A stretch of DNA of 64,000 nucleotides from Calothrix sp. 336/3 (GTDB lineage Bacteria > Cyanobacteriota > Cyanobacteriia > Cyanobacteriales > Nostocaceae), in NCBI RefSeq assembly GCF_000734895.2, contig NZ_CP011382.1:1714700-1778699 (forward strand), given 5' to 3'. The notes beneath the pieces are model-generated. The model worked only from the letters and a program-made list of their open reading frames with translations. It searched no databases and had not been told where the DNA came from. The translations under genes and the position numbers were made by a program. Below, piece by piece: positions 1-9,041 of the stretch (positions are counted from its first letter, which is position 1; each line of letters begins with the position of its first letter).

Positions 1-140
1 AAAGATGCGGTATTACTTGCAATATGTAACGGAATACCAGTTTGTAAGCCCAATACAACCCTAGTATTTATCCAATGAGAGTAATCTACTGTTAAGTATT
101 CCAAGCTAAAGCTGTTATCAGTATAGGTGAGTTTTAACAT
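1..140 (-). CDS. Conserved cyanobacterial hypothetical protein, N-terminal part only
   Basis: A minus-strand frame opens with ATG at 140 and stays open for 46 codons to the left edge, so the 3' end is missing. The protein begins MLKLTYTDNSFSLEYLTVDY and continues through a 'W-x-N-T-R-V-V-L-G-L' stretch. This resembles the start of a conserved cyanobacterial protein family of unknown function, recalled from memory rather than searched. An AGGAG ribosome-binding site lies about 11 bases upstream of the ATG, which supports the start. It is transcribed divergently from the ABC permease at 518. No function can be given. Confidence 0.6.
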   Translation of the reverse strand, partial: MLKLTYTDNSFSLEYLTVDYSHWINTRVVLGLQTGIPLHIASNTAS

Positions 141-517
141 ATCACTTCTGACTCCTGTCCTATTTTATATCGGCTGCAACCGGCAGTTTTATGCAAGGGC
201 AGAAAAGCTTCTATGGTTTTTCCCTACCTGATTTTCATCCCAGGAAAGGGTTTGACATATTACCCAGTCAAAAAAATTATAGTTATAATAAGAGCGCCAG
301 TGAATACGGTGTCGATTCTGGCGCGGATGTCAATGGATTTATTCGGTTGCTCATTGTAAGTAATACTTGAGCAATGCGCCAAGGGGTTGTACCACTCAGG
401 GGTATGACCCCTTATAATTTTTCAACTTTGTTGAAGCTCTACAGCAAGGGTAATAGTCAAGGATGCCTACCCTACAATATGGGATAATTCATTTCTTAGT
501 CTTCCCCTCCCTGGATT
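141..517. other. Intergenic region between divergent genes
   Basis: About 380 bases between a minus-strand start (140) and a plus-strand start (518). No convincing ORF is seen. A TTGACA at 252 and a TATAAT at 284 are separated by 26 bases, too far apart to call a promoter. It presumably holds the promoters of both flanking genes. Confidence 0.4.
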
Positions 518-1435
518 ATGCTTAATTCTCCGTCATCCCAGTTATCCCAAAAAATTCTCTGGCAACAGCGACTGACACCCTATTTATTTTTGCTTCCTGC
601 CTTAATTATTTTACTCTTGACGGTGTTTATTCCGGCACTACAGGCTTTTTACTTGAGTTTCACACGAATTGAAGATATTACCCTACCAGCAGAATGGGTG
701 GGGGGCAAGAATTTTATCCGCTTGGCAAAGGATAAGGTGTTTTGGCAAGCCTTAGGTAACACTATTTTATATTTGGTTTGTGTTGTACCTATATTAGTTT
801 TTGCTCCCCTAGGTTTGGCGATTTTAGTGAATCGGAAATTACGAGGTATCAATTGGTTCCGTGCAGCCTATTACACACCCGTAATTATTTCTATGGTTGT
901 GGCAGGAATTGCTTTTCGCTGGTTGTATGCGGAGAATGGCATCTTAAATCAGTTACTCAAATATCTGCGAATTTCCTCGGAGGGTGTGGAGTGGTTAACT
1001 AGCCCCAAACTAGCTTTATTCAGCGTGATGGTAGTGACTGTTTGGAAGGGTTTGGGATATTACATGGTGATTTACTTAGCTGGGTTACAGTCAATTTCTG
1101 GAGATGTTTATGAAGCTGCGGCGATCGACGGTTCCGATGGTTGGCGCAAACACTGGGATATAACTATACCTTTGATGCGTCCCTACTTGGCTTTAGTGGC
1201 AGTCATCTCCGCAATTTCGGCGACAAAAGTCTTTGAAGAAGTATATATTATGACTTCTGGAGGACCACGTAACAGTTCTAATACGATTGTGCATTATCTT
1301 TATCAGCAGGGGTTTTCGTCTTTGTATGGTTTTAATATCAGTTACGCCTGTACTATTGGTTTAGTGTTATTTTTAATCATTTTATTGTTGTCGGTGTTAC
1401 GGTTGGTGGTGAGTCGTAGTACTGGTGAGCTTTAG
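518..1435 (+). CDS. Sugar ABC transporter permease (MalF/UgpA type)
   Basis: A 305-residue integral membrane protein with about six hydrophobic segments, the first at residues 20-45. The permease signature loop that contacts the ATPase is present as 'YEAAAIDGSDGWRKHWDITI' (near residues 197-216), matching the EAA-x3-G motif of binding-protein-dependent permeases. The family imports sugars, glycosides or glycerol-3-phosphate through the inner membrane, working with a second permease, a periplasmic binding protein and an MsmX/UgpC-type ATPase. None of these partners lies next to it, so the substrate cannot be inferred. Length is normal for the family. No strong Shine-Dalgarno precedes the ATG at 518, but the N-terminal alignment to the family is sensible. 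Confidence 0.9.
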   Translation: MLNSPSSQLSQKILWQQRLTPYLFLLPALIILLLTVFIPALQAFYLSFTRIEDITLPAEWVGGKNFIRLAKDKVFWQALGNTILYLVCVVPILVFAPLGLAILVNRKLRGINWFRAAYYTPVIISMVVAGIAFRWLYAENGILNQLLKYLRISSEGVEWLTSPKLALFSVMVVTVWKGLGYYMVIYLAGLQSISGDVYEAAAIDGSDGWRKHWDITIPLMRPYLALVAVISAISATKVFEEVYIMTSGGPRNSSNTIVHYLYQQGFSSLYGFNISYACTIGLVLFLIILLLSVLRLVVSRSTGEL

Positions 1436-1554
1436 GGGTTTGGGATAATTCATCTTGCAGCTAGGGGGAAACCGGATTTGCTGCTGCAACCCTCAAATAA
1501 CCTCTTGCTCTGAAAAGAAAATCAATGTTTTTGGGAATTTTTAATAAATTCTAG

Positions 1555-1737
1555 GTATTTGGCACTGCCAATAGTTTATATTTAGCGATTGGGTGGAAAA
1601 GCAGCCACTGGCTCTACAAACACGGTAGGCTTCAGTTACAACCGTTCTCATACCGTGCAAGAGGTGTGGGTGTAACGCTGGGTGACGCTGAAATCAAATA
1701 CAGCTTTTCTGGCAGCTTGCTTAACTGGTACGGATAA
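1555..1737 (+). pseudogene. Possible decayed coding remnant upstream of serA
   Basis: The gap 1436-1802 contains no intact gene. One frame is open from 1555 to a stop at 1735 and ends with a protein-like tail (GVGVTLGDAEIKYSFSGSLL). A second frame over 1592-1660 reads KAATGSTNTVGFSYNR. The two look like pieces of one beta-rich protein joined by frameshifts. There is no start codon with a ribosome-binding site. The parent family is not recognised, and chance open frames remain a fair alternative. Confidence 0.25.
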
Positions 1738-1802
1738 ACATTAAACTAAAAAGTCCATCTAGTCCATCGACCGCATTACCTCTAGCTAGAAAATCAGCAA
1801 TC

Positions 1803-3383
1803 ATGTCTAAGGTTCTTGTCTCCGATCCAATTGATCAGGCTGGGATTGATATCCTATCCCAAGTCGCTACAGTTGATGTCAAAACCAATCTCAAACCTCA
1901 AGAACTAGTACAAATTATCGGTGATTATGATGCACTGATGATTCGTTCTGGAACCCGCGTCACTCAGGAAATTATTGAAGCTGGCACGAATTTAAAAATT
2001 ATTGGTCGTGCTGGCGTTGGCGTGGATAATGTAGATGTGTCTGCGGCTACTCGTCAAGGGATTGTCGTCGTTAATTCTCCCGAAGGTAACACGATTGCTG
2101 CTGCGGAACACGCTTTAGCAATGATGCTTGCTCTGTCAAGACATATCCCCGATGCTAACGCTTCTGTGAAACGGGGAGAATGGGATCGCAAAACTTTTGT
2201 GGGTGCGGAAGTTTACAAAAAAACCATCGGTATCGTTGGTTTAGGTAAGATTGGTTCCCATGTGGCAAATGTTGCCAAAGCTTTGGGAATGAAACTTTTA
2301 GCATTTGACCCCTTTATTTCCAGAGAGCGAGCAGAAGAAATTGGCTGCCAATTGGTGGAGATGGATTTACTTATCCAGCAAGCAGACTACATTACCCTGC
2401 ACATCCCCAAAACCAAGGAAACTACCCACCTAATTAACACTGCGATGTTGGCAAAAATGAAGCCCAACGCCAGAATTATTAACTGTGCTAGGGGTGGGAT
2501 TATTGACGAGGAAGCCTTAGCAACGGCAATCAAGGAAGGCAAAATCGCCGGTGCTGCTTTGGATGTGTTTGAAGCAGAACCCCTGGGAGAATCCTCCCTG
2601 CGGGCTTTGGGCAAAGAAATGATTTTGACACCTCACCTCGGTGCTTCTACGGTGGAAGCCCAAGAAAACGTGGCTATTGACGTAGCCGAGCAAATTCGGG
2701 ATGTATTATTAGGACTACCTGCCCGTTCCGCAGTCAATATTCCTGGTTTAGGACCTGATGTTCTCGAAGAACTCAAACCCTATATGCAGCTAGCAGAAAC
2801 CCTAGGCAAGCTTGTGGGGCAATTAGCTGGGGGTAGGGTGGAAATGCTAACTATTCGTTTGCAAGGGGAATTGGCGACGAATAAGAGTCAACCCCTGGTG
2901 ATTGCCGCATTGAAAGGACTACTTTACCAAGCTCTGCGGGAGCGGGTGAATTATGTTAATGCCAGCATTGAGGCAAAAGAAAGGGGTATCCGAGTGATTG
3001 AAACCCGTGATGCTTCCATTAAAGACTATGCTGGTTCGATTCATTTGGAAGCAACAGGTAACTTGGGAACCCACGCTGTCACGGGTGCGCTCTTAGGTGA
3101 TGGGGAAATTCGTTTAACCAATCTTGATGGTTTCCCGATTAACGTACCTCCAAGCCAGCATATGTTATTTACCCTGCACCGTGATATGCCTGGAATTATT
3201 GGTAAACTCGGCTCACTGTTGGGTAGCTATAACGTGAACATTGCCAGTATGCAAGTAGGACGAAAAATCGTTCGGGGTGATGCGGTAATGGTTCTCAGCT
3301 TGGATGATCCCCTTCCCGATGGCATTGTGGCGGAGATTACCAAGGAAAATGGTATTCGCGATGCGTACACAGTGACGTTGTAG
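1803..3383 (+). CDS. serA: D-3-phosphoglycerate dehydrogenase
   Basis: A 526-residue enzyme that oxidises 3-phosphoglycerate to 3-phosphohydroxypyruvate with NAD+, the first step of the phosphorylated serine pathway in the cytoplasm. The Rossmann motif GLGKIG lies at residues 146-151, and the catalytic histidine region is 'LTPHLGAS' near 277-284. This is the long form: the catalytic domain is followed by an intervening ASB-type domain and a C-terminal ACT domain (about 455-526, 'MPGIIGKLGSLLGSYNVNIA') that usually binds serine for feedback control. Length matches the long bacterial/plastid type. The start at 1803 gives the family's usual N terminus, MSKVLVSDPI. It is followed by prmA in the same direction after about 150 bases. 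Confidence 0.97.
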   Translation: MSKVLVSDPIDQAGIDILSQVATVDVKTNLKPQELVQIIGDYDALMIRSGTRVTQEIIEAGTNLKIIGRAGVGVDNVDVSAATRQGIVVVNSPEGNTIAAAEHALAMMLALSRHIPDANASVKRGEWDRKTFVGAEVYKKTIGIVGLGKIGSHVANVAKALGMKLLAFDPFISRERAEEIGCQLVEMDLLIQQADYITLHIPKTKETTHLINTAMLAKMKPNARIINCARGGIIDEEALATAIKEGKIAGAALDVFEAEPLGESSLRALGKEMILTPHLGASTVEAQENVAIDVAEQIRDVLLGLPARSAVNIPGLGPDVLEELKPYMQLAETLGKLVGQLAGGRVEMLTIRLQGELATNKSQPLVIAALKGLLYQALRERVNYVNASIEAKERGIRVIETRDASIKDYAGSIHLEATGNLGTHAVTGALLGDGEIRLTNLDGFPINVPPSQHMLFTLHRDMPGIIGKLGSLLGSYNVNIASMQVGRKIVRGDAVMVLSLDDPLPDGIVAEITKENGIRDAYTVTL

Positions 3384-3535
3384 AGTGGGTAGTGGGGGAT
3401 AGGGAATGGAAATAGTTGACAGGTGACAGGTGGCAAGAAAAATTGATTTCACTCTTACCCTTTCCCCCTTCCTAGAATAATTTTCCCCTTACCCTTTCCC
3501 CTTCCTATACCCTTATTCTCAAACCCAAAATTCGG
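3384..3535. repeat. Low-complexity G-rich and pyrimidine-rich spacer
   Basis: The serA-prmA spacer begins with degenerate heptamer-like GGGTAGT/GGGGGAT/AGGGAAT runs. It then contains two copies of a TTACCCTTTCCCC block (about 3456 and 3487), each followed by a CTTCCT run. Such degenerate short repeats are common in intergenic regions of heterocyst-forming cyanobacteria. No ORF is seen. Confidence 0.45.
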
Positions 3536-4456
3536 ATGACTAATACTTGGTGGGAGTTACAAATTGTTTGTGAACCAGTGCTGGAAGATTCTATCTTTTG
3601 GCGATTGGGGGTTTTTGGTTGTCGGGGGACAGCAAGTGAGAGACAGGGGGAATATAGCTTGGTGCGGGGGTATTTGCCGCAATTTCAAGCACAAATTTTG
3701 GATTTAGCGGCTTTGTCGTTGTGGTTGCGTCAGGATGCTTTGTGTGTGGGTGCGACAGCACCGAGCTTGCAATGGCGGACAATTGATGAGGAAGATTGGG
3801 CAAGTAGTTGGAAGGAACATTGGCATCCTCAAGAAATTGGCGATCGCTTCTTGATTAATCCAGCTTGGCTACCGATGCCAGAAGATACATCGCGGTTGGT
3901 AATTCGTCTTGACCCTGGTGTCGCCTTTGGTACAGGTAATCATGCCACAACCCAGCTCTGCTTAGAGTCCTTAGAAATGCGCTTCAGTGATACGGCAACA
4001 TCCTTTGTCGGTGAGCAGAAAACAGCCAAACCACCAGTGATTGCAGATATCGGCTGTGGTTCAGGAATTCTCTCCATCGGTGCAGTTTTATTGGGAGCAG
4101 AGCAAATTTATGCGGTGGATATTGACCCCTTAGCAGTCAAATCTACGGGGGAAAACTGCGAGTTAAATAGTATAGAAAAAGGCAAAATTATTGTCGGTGA
4201 GGGCAGTGTGGATGCGTTACAAAAATTACTCCCGGCTCCAGTGGATGGCATCGTTTGTAATATCCTCGCCCATGTGATCATTGATTTAGTCCCAGAAATT
4301 ACCGCGATCGCCAAACCCACAACTTGGGCAGTTTTTAGCGGTATCCTCGTCGAGCAATCGAAATCAGTTGCTGATGCTTTAGAAAAGCATGGTTGGGTGG
4401 TAGCAACACTTTGGAAACGAAAGGAATGGTGTTGTTTGAATGTCCGCAGAAGTTAG
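3536..4456 (+). CDS. prmA: Ribosomal protein L11 methyltransferase
   Basis: A 306-residue SAM-dependent methyltransferase that trimethylates ribosomal protein L11. The SAM-binding motif I is '[16 protein letters not shown]' near residues 166-181, and the PrmA signature '[19 protein letters not shown]' precedes it near residues 124-142. A motif IV-like '[13 protein letters not shown]' occurs near 236. The N-terminal third is the smaller L11-recognition domain typical of the family. The ATG at 3536 is the first in frame and gives normal length. It lies downstream of serA in the same direction and could be cotranscribed, although the 152-base spacer is repeat-like. Confidence 0.95.
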   Translation: MTNTWWELQIVCEPVLEDSIFWRLGVFGCRGTASERQGEYSLVRGYLPQFQAQILDLAALSLWLRQDALCVGATAPSLQWRTIDEEDWASSWKEHWHPQEIGDRFLINPAWLPMPEDTSRLVIRLDPGVAFGTGNHATTQLCLESLEMRFSDTATSFVGEQKTAKPPVIADIGCGSGILSIGAVLLGAEQIYAVDIDPLAVKSTGENCELNSIEKGKIIVGEGSVDALQKLLPAPVDGIVCNILAHVIIDLVPEITAIAKPTTWAVFSGILVEQSKSVADALEKHGWVVATLWKRKEWCCLNVRRS

Positions 4457-4545
4457 GGAGTGGGGTAATTATTAATTATGATTAATTATGCTTTTTGTAA
4501 TGATTAATCAATAAAACCCTACACTCCTGTACTTTTTTTACGCTT

Positions 4546-4863
4546 TTACAAGAAATTTTGAATAGTTCTGACTAAATCATTTGCTCTGAGCGCTCCTTCA
4601 ATACGGTGTACAGCTTCTCCTTTTTTGAAAAGTACCAGTGTTGGTAAAGCTTCGATGCGGTATTGGGTGGCGATTTGGGGATACTTCTCTGTATCTATTT
4701 TCACCACACGAATTTGCCCTTGTAGTTGAGCGTTAGCCATTTCTAGCTCTTTTGCCATCATTTGACAAGGACCACACCAGTCAGCATAAAAATCTACTAA
4801 TACAGGTAAATCCGCATCGGATAACATTTCTTCAAAGCTATCGAACTGCTTTTTAGTCGCCAT
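4546..4863 (-). CDS. Thioredoxin
   Basis: A 105-residue single-domain thioredoxin with the redox-active motif WCGPC at residues 29-33 and the conserved cis-proline segment 'EALPTLVLFKKGE' near 72-84. It reduces disulfides in target proteins, itself being reduced by ferredoxin- or NADPH-dependent thioredoxin reductases. Its KKQFDSFEEML start and 'VVKIDTEKYPQIA' segment recall the cyanobacterial y-type rather than the canonical m-type TrxA; this subtype is an inference from memory. It stands alone and divergent from the Old Yellow Enzyme gene, with about 270 bases between for two promoters. It ends 89 bases from the convergent prmA. Confidence 0.95.
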   Translation of the reverse strand: MATKKQFDSFEEMLSDADLPVLVDFYADWCGPCQMMAKELEMANAQLQGQIRVVKIDTEKYPQIATQYRIEALPTLVLFKKGEAVHRIEGALRANDLVRTIQNFL

Positions 4864-5136
4864 ATAAGCACCTATTTTTTATAGTCTGATTTTAATCCTA
4901 GTCAAAAATTTTTGGTCAGGAATTAATTATTAAATTCAAGTTAAACTTCATCTATGCTTGGGAACTGATGCACTAACTTATGTTCCTAGGTTCTTGATTC
5001 AACTGCATCATTTACAGCATACTAATTTCAGTTAAATACTAATCTAAGGGCAAGGATGCCCACAACCCAATTATTGAAAGCACCATAATCAAGACAATTT
5101 TCCCGTGACGTTTATTCATTCCGTGGGTAAAAATTT

Positions 5137-6234
5137 ATGACTTCTGCTATCAATTTATTTTCTTCAGTACAACTGGGTTCCCACACCCTACCCAATCGGA
5201 TAGTTATGGCTCCCATGACTCGTTTACGTGCGGTTGAGTCAATTCCCACTGCTCTGATGGCAGAATACTATGCTCAAAGGGCATCCGCAGGGTTAATTAT
5301 TACCGAATGTACTATGGTTTCCCCTCTCAGCCATGGATACATGAATTGCCCAGGAATTTATAGTCAGGAGCAAGTACAAGGATGGCAGCAAGTCACTAAA
5401 GCAGTCCATGAAAAAAATGGCAAAATCTTCTTGCAACTGTGGCACAGTGGACGCATTACTCACCCCGCACTGTTAAATGGAGAGTCACCCGTAGCACCTA
5501 GCGCGATCGCCGCTGTCGGAACCCTACATACTCCCATCGGTAAGGTGGAATTAGCACCCCCTCGCGCTCTAGAAACCGCAGAAATTCCCCAAATCGTCGA
5601 GCAGTTTCGTCAAGGTGCTGCAAATGCGATGGCAGCAGGTTTTGATGGTGTGGAGTTACACGGAGCTTTTGGCTATCTCATCGATCAATTCCTTCAGGAT
5701 GGTTCTAACCAACGCCGGGATGCATATGGTGCTTCCATTGCCAACCGTGCCCGATTTTTATTAGAAGTAGTAGAAGCTGTGAGTAGTGTTTGCAGTGGCG
5801 ATCGCCTAGGGATTCGACTTTCCCCCAGTAATACCTTCTACGGAATGCAAGACTCAAACCCGAAAGCTACCTTTAGCTATGTTCTCCAAGCACTGAATGA
5901 ATTTAACCTTGCTTACTTGCATTTAATGGAACCCAATGAAAACGATTTGGCAACCCGTGAGGTAATTAACCCCGTACTCGCAACTTTTCGCCCCTTCTAT
6001 CAAGGAACAATTATTACCAATGGTGGCTATGATCAAACAACGGGAAATGCTGTAATTGCCTCCGGTGACGCTGATTTAGTCTCCTTTGGCAGATTATTTA
6101 TTGCCAACCCCGATTTACCCCATCGCTGGCAAATCAGCGCTCCCTTAAATCCTCCTAACCCTGGGACTTTCTATGGTTTAGGTACTGAAGGTTTAGATAA
6201 GGGATATACCGATTATCCAGCATTGTATACATGA
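5137..6234 (+). CDS. Alkene reductase (Old Yellow Enzyme family, FMN)
   Basis: A 365-residue FMN-dependent TIM-barrel oxidoreductase of the Old Yellow Enzyme family (NemA/XenB-like), which reduces activated C=C bonds of enones, quinones or nitro compounds using NAD(P)H. Visible signatures are the N-terminal 'NRIVMAPMTRLRA' (FMN-binding), 'LQLWHSGRITHP' (substrate-pocket His), 'GFDGVELHGAFGYLIDQFL' (phosphate and active-site strand) and the C-terminal 'DLVSFGRLFIANPDLPHR'. Length is standard. The natural substrate cannot be deduced. In the family such enzymes often serve in electrophile detoxification. It is monocistronic. Confidence 0.93.
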   Translation: MTSAINLFSSVQLGSHTLPNRIVMAPMTRLRAVESIPTALMAEYYAQRASAGLIITECTMVSPLSHGYMNCPGIYSQEQVQGWQQVTKAVHEKNGKIFLQLWHSGRITHPALLNGESPVAPSAIAAVGTLHTPIGKVELAPPRALETAEIPQIVEQFRQGAANAMAAGFDGVELHGAFGYLIDQFLQDGSNQRRDAYGASIANRARFLLEVVEAVSSVCSGDRLGIRLSPSNTFYGMQDSNPKATFSYVLQALNEFNLAYLHLMEPNENDLATREVINPVLATFRPFYQGTIITNGGYDQTTGNAVIASGDADLVSFGRLFIANPDLPHRWQISAPLNPPNPGTFYGLGTEGLDKGYTDYPALYT

Positions 6235-6613
6235 AGGATGAAGCCAAGGGATGTAAGTAACCATCATGAACTGCGTACACCAGGACAGATGAAAATAGGC
6301 ATTGGGCATTAATTATTAGAACCAGAAAAATTAGAAAATAACACACCTTAGAAAGGTCTATTCCTAGGTGCAATTTGGTATTTCATCCACCACTACAATT
6401 TATCCTTACAGGCTTAGGACAATCATTGCGTATAAGCACGGATCCTTTGGATTTAATCCTGGATTCATAGCCTCATTTTCGGGGAGATTGGACTTTATCT
6501 TTGAAGCTTTGAAGAACTTTCAAGAAAAGTATTGGCAGATTTAATTCCGTGGAAGAATAATTATAGCAGGTAGTAAAAACTACATTTTCCTAAACCAAAC
6601 TTACTGAGTAACT
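6235..6613. other. Intergenic region upstream of PEP-CTERM gene
   Basis: About 380 bases with no plausible gene; short frames here lack protein-like composition. It is AT-rich near 6480-6600 and probably carries the promoter of the PEP-CTERM gene at 6614. Confidence 0.4.
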
Positions 6614-7273
6614 ATGAAAACGAAAATTATTGGAATTGCTTCAACTCTACTATGTACAGCGACAGTACTTTGTTCAGGAGCTAGCTCTGCTGAGGCGGCA
6701 AATCTGGTGGTCAATGGAGGTTTTGAAGCCTCCGGTCTCCAAAATGGCACCTGGAACCACTTTGGTGCAGGCGAAGTTCTAGGCTGGATCCCGACCGCAG
6801 GCAGCAGAATTGAAATCCGCAACAATGTCGTAGGAACTGCTTATGAAGGTCAGCACTTTGCCGAAGTTGATAGCCACTACTATGACATAAATGCTCCTGA
6901 GATTGGCTTTTTTCAGGACATCGCAACGGAGATTGGTAAACAGTATAAGCTTTCTTTTGCCTACGGACCTCGTCAGGAGCAAAGGGTAAACGGCGATAAT
7001 TTATTCTCGGCTTCCTTCGGAAATTTCATTCAAGAGTTTAATGCGGGTAACAGCAACGACGGATGGAAAACTTTTACTCAAACCATTACTGCTACAAGTA
7101 CAAATACCCGCTTAAAGTTCTTATCTCTGGGCATACGTGACACATTGGGTGCAAACGTAGATGATGTGTCTGTCGTAGCCGTACCCGAACCCGCTTCAAT
7201 GTTAGGATTACTTGCGATTGGTGCGATTGGTGCAGCTTCCACCCTGAAGCAAACGAAAAAGCAAGAAGCATAA
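6614..7273 (+). CDS. Secreted PEP-CTERM-anchored protein, DUF642-like
   Basis: A 219-residue exported protein. Residues 1-29 form a signal peptide ending around SSAEAA. The mature part starts 'NLVVNGGFE', followed by a 'G-W' segment and beta-rich sequence, a pattern seen in DUF642/galactose-binding-like domains. The C terminus carries a clear PEP-CTERM sorting signal: VPEPASMLG, a hydrophobic helix, then a basic tail (KQTKKQEA). Such proteins are processed by an exosortase and displayed on or released from the cell surface; in cyanobacteria most have unknown function. It stands alone, with an own promoter expected upstream. The assignment as PEP-CTERM is firm; the DUF642 relation is less sure. 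Confidence 0.88.
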   Translation: MKTKIIGIASTLLCTATVLCSGASSAEAANLVVNGGFEASGLQNGTWNHFGAGEVLGWIPTAGSRIEIRNNVVGTAYEGQHFAEVDSHYYDINAPEIGFFQDIATEIGKQYKLSFAYGPRQEQRVNGDNLFSASFGNFIQEFNAGNSNDGWKTFTQTITATSTNTRLKFLSLGIRDTLGANVDDVSVVAVPEPASMLGLLAIGAIGAASTLKQTKKQEA

Positions 7274-7469
7274 AGAACTTTTGGTGTTGCTGATTGAAAG
7301 TATTAATGTGTCTCACTCAGAGGCGCAAAGACGCAAATAATCGTTGTTGAATCAGGACAAAAATTCAAATTCATACTCCGATTCAGCAATGCCGAACTTT
7401 TTAATGATTTCTCCAATCCATAATCAGTGAGCAGTAATTAATTACGACTCACTATTTTTTATTGTAAAA

Positions 7470-8669
7470 CTATGTCAGAACTTGCTTGGCGATCACAGGT
7501 AATTGTAAACCTGGGGGATAATTTCTCTCTGCTTTGATGCGTTGAATTTCTGCTTCAGTGATTCGCAGGTTTAATTTTTGGATTAAAGCTTTAACTACAT
7601 CACCCTTATCGATAGTACCAGCGACAGTTCCCGCAGGAGATAGTACGGTGATTTCGGAGATTTTTTCCTCTTCCAACTGATTAATGATTTTTGCCAGGGA
7701 AGTTGTTTCACTAACTGAGGGAATTTCTGTCAGGGGGTGAACAATATCTAGGAGGGTTTTACTTTCCCATTCACTGCGTTCGATTTGCCGCAAATCATCA
7801 ATTTTTACCATTCCCCGATAACGTCCATCGGATTCAGCAAAGTAGACTTGGGGATTATCACTGGCTAGTAAGTATAAATCGGCGAAGGAACGTAAATTTT
7901 GATTAGCATCAACTATGCGAAAATCCCTTGTCATCACTTCCCCAGCAGTGATTTTCAGTAAGGTTTGTTGTAAGGTAGTGACACGCTCATAGGTAGTTGC
8001 ATTACGCACACCAAACCATCCCAAAAAGGCAATCCATAAGCCGGTGACGAGTTCTCCTGTGAAGAAATCCACCACAAAACCCAGGGCGATCGCCACATAT
8101 CCCAGAATTTTACCTGACTGGGCTGCAAATTTGACTGATTGCAAGCGATCGCCAGTGATTTGCCAAATGGCAGCTTTTAATACCTGTCCTCCGTCTAAGG
8201 GTAAGCCAGGAATCAGGTTAAATAGAGCTAAAACTAAGTTAATGCGGGCTAAATCCTGCGCCATTGACCGCAACAGCCAGGAATCACCTAAGAAATTCTG
8301 CGCTAATAACTGTAAAATTATAAACAATCCAATACTGACTAATGGACCGGCGATCGCTACCTGAAAAGCTTTTCCTGGGGTTTTGGATTCTTCCTCAATT
8401 GAGGCAATACCGCCAAATAAAAATAAGGTTATTGAGCTAACTTTGATACCTTGTCCCTGGGCGACTAAACTATGACCTAGTTCATGTAATAGTACTGACA
8501 CGAAGAGTAAGAGCGCCATCACCACACCGGCGATCGTTGCTGTTATCGTGCCTAATGTTTGATAAGCTACAGCGAAATTGAGGGTTGCCAACCCCAAAAC
8601 CACAAACCACAAAGGGTCTAAAAATAGGGGAATTCCAAACAAAGACCCGATTTTCCAGTTAGTTTGCAT
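7470..8669 (-). CDS. Site-2 protease family (M50) membrane metalloprotease with CBS domains
   Basis: A 399-residue intramembrane zinc metalloprotease. Transmembrane segments fill residues 1-230. The zinc-binding HELGH motif is at residues 62-66, and the third ligand motif 'NLIPGLPLDGGQ' is near residues 156-167. The C-terminal 150 residues form a pair of CBS domains, which usually sense adenine nucleotides. This SpoIVFB/Slr-type layout is common in cyanobacteria, where such proteases cut membrane-bound regulators; the substrate is unknown. The gene is monocistronic. The ATG at 8669 starts directly before the first hydrophobic segment (MQTNWKIGSLFGIPLF), as in homologues. Confidence 0.93.
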   Translation of the reverse strand: MQTNWKIGSLFGIPLFLDPLWFVVLGLATLNFAVAYQTLGTITATIAGVVMALLLFVSVLLHELGHSLVAQGQGIKVSSITLFLFGGIASIEEESKTPGKAFQVAIAGPLVSIGLFIILQLLAQNFLGDSWLLRSMAQDLARINLVLALFNLIPGLPLDGGQVLKAAIWQITGDRLQSVKFAAQSGKILGYVAIALGFVVDFFTGELVTGLWIAFLGWFGVRNATTYERVTTLQQTLLKITAGEVMTRDFRIVDANQNLRSFADLYLLASDNPQVYFAESDGRYRGMVKIDDLRQIERSEWESKTLLDIVHPLTEIPSVSETTSLAKIINQLEEEKISEITVLSPAGTVAGTIDKGDVVKALIQKLNLRITEAEIQRIKAERNYPPGLQLPVIAKQVLT

Positions 8670-8975
8670 TCTTATTTCCTAATCAGGTTACTTCTATTTT
8701 AGAACAAGTCAGCCCCTACGGGGAATTCAAAATTATTAACCCCATAAATAAATTGAGCTGCTTGATTTAGCTAATACAATATTTCTCACACGAGGTGTCT
8801 CTAAATATATGTTTTTGCCGCTTAAACAAATCAAGATAGAGGCTTGTATCCTTAATTAAATAATTTAACATTATTTCGATAATTTTGTTTGTATAGGGTA
8901 TTTACAGGGTATATTTAAATTTGGAATTGCAGCAAAACGACGGTCAATATATTCCGATATAAACAACAAAAATCA
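8670..8975. other. Intergenic AT-rich region
   Basis: About 305 bases upstream of the M50 protease gene and downstream of the carrier-thioesterase gene. No ORF or repeat of note is seen; a promoter for the protease is expected near 8690-8760. Confidence 0.4.
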
Positions 8976-9006
8976 GCCCATAGATACAGGCTGACTTTGA
9001 TATTAT
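8976..9006 (-). terminator. Rho-independent terminator of the carrier-thioesterase gene
   Basis: Read on the minus strand, TCAGCC (9004-8999) pairs with GGCTGA (8988-8983) around a 10-base loop and is followed by a T-run (8982-8978). It lies 36 bases past the stop codon of the gene ending at 9042. Confidence 0.7.
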
Positions 9007-9041
9007 GCAGCAGCATTTCATATTAATTATGGCAAAAATTA

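Noticed and set aside
252..289. TTGACA and TATAAT upstream of the ABC permease
   Set aside because: The spacer is 26 bases, outside the range for a sigma-70-type promoter.
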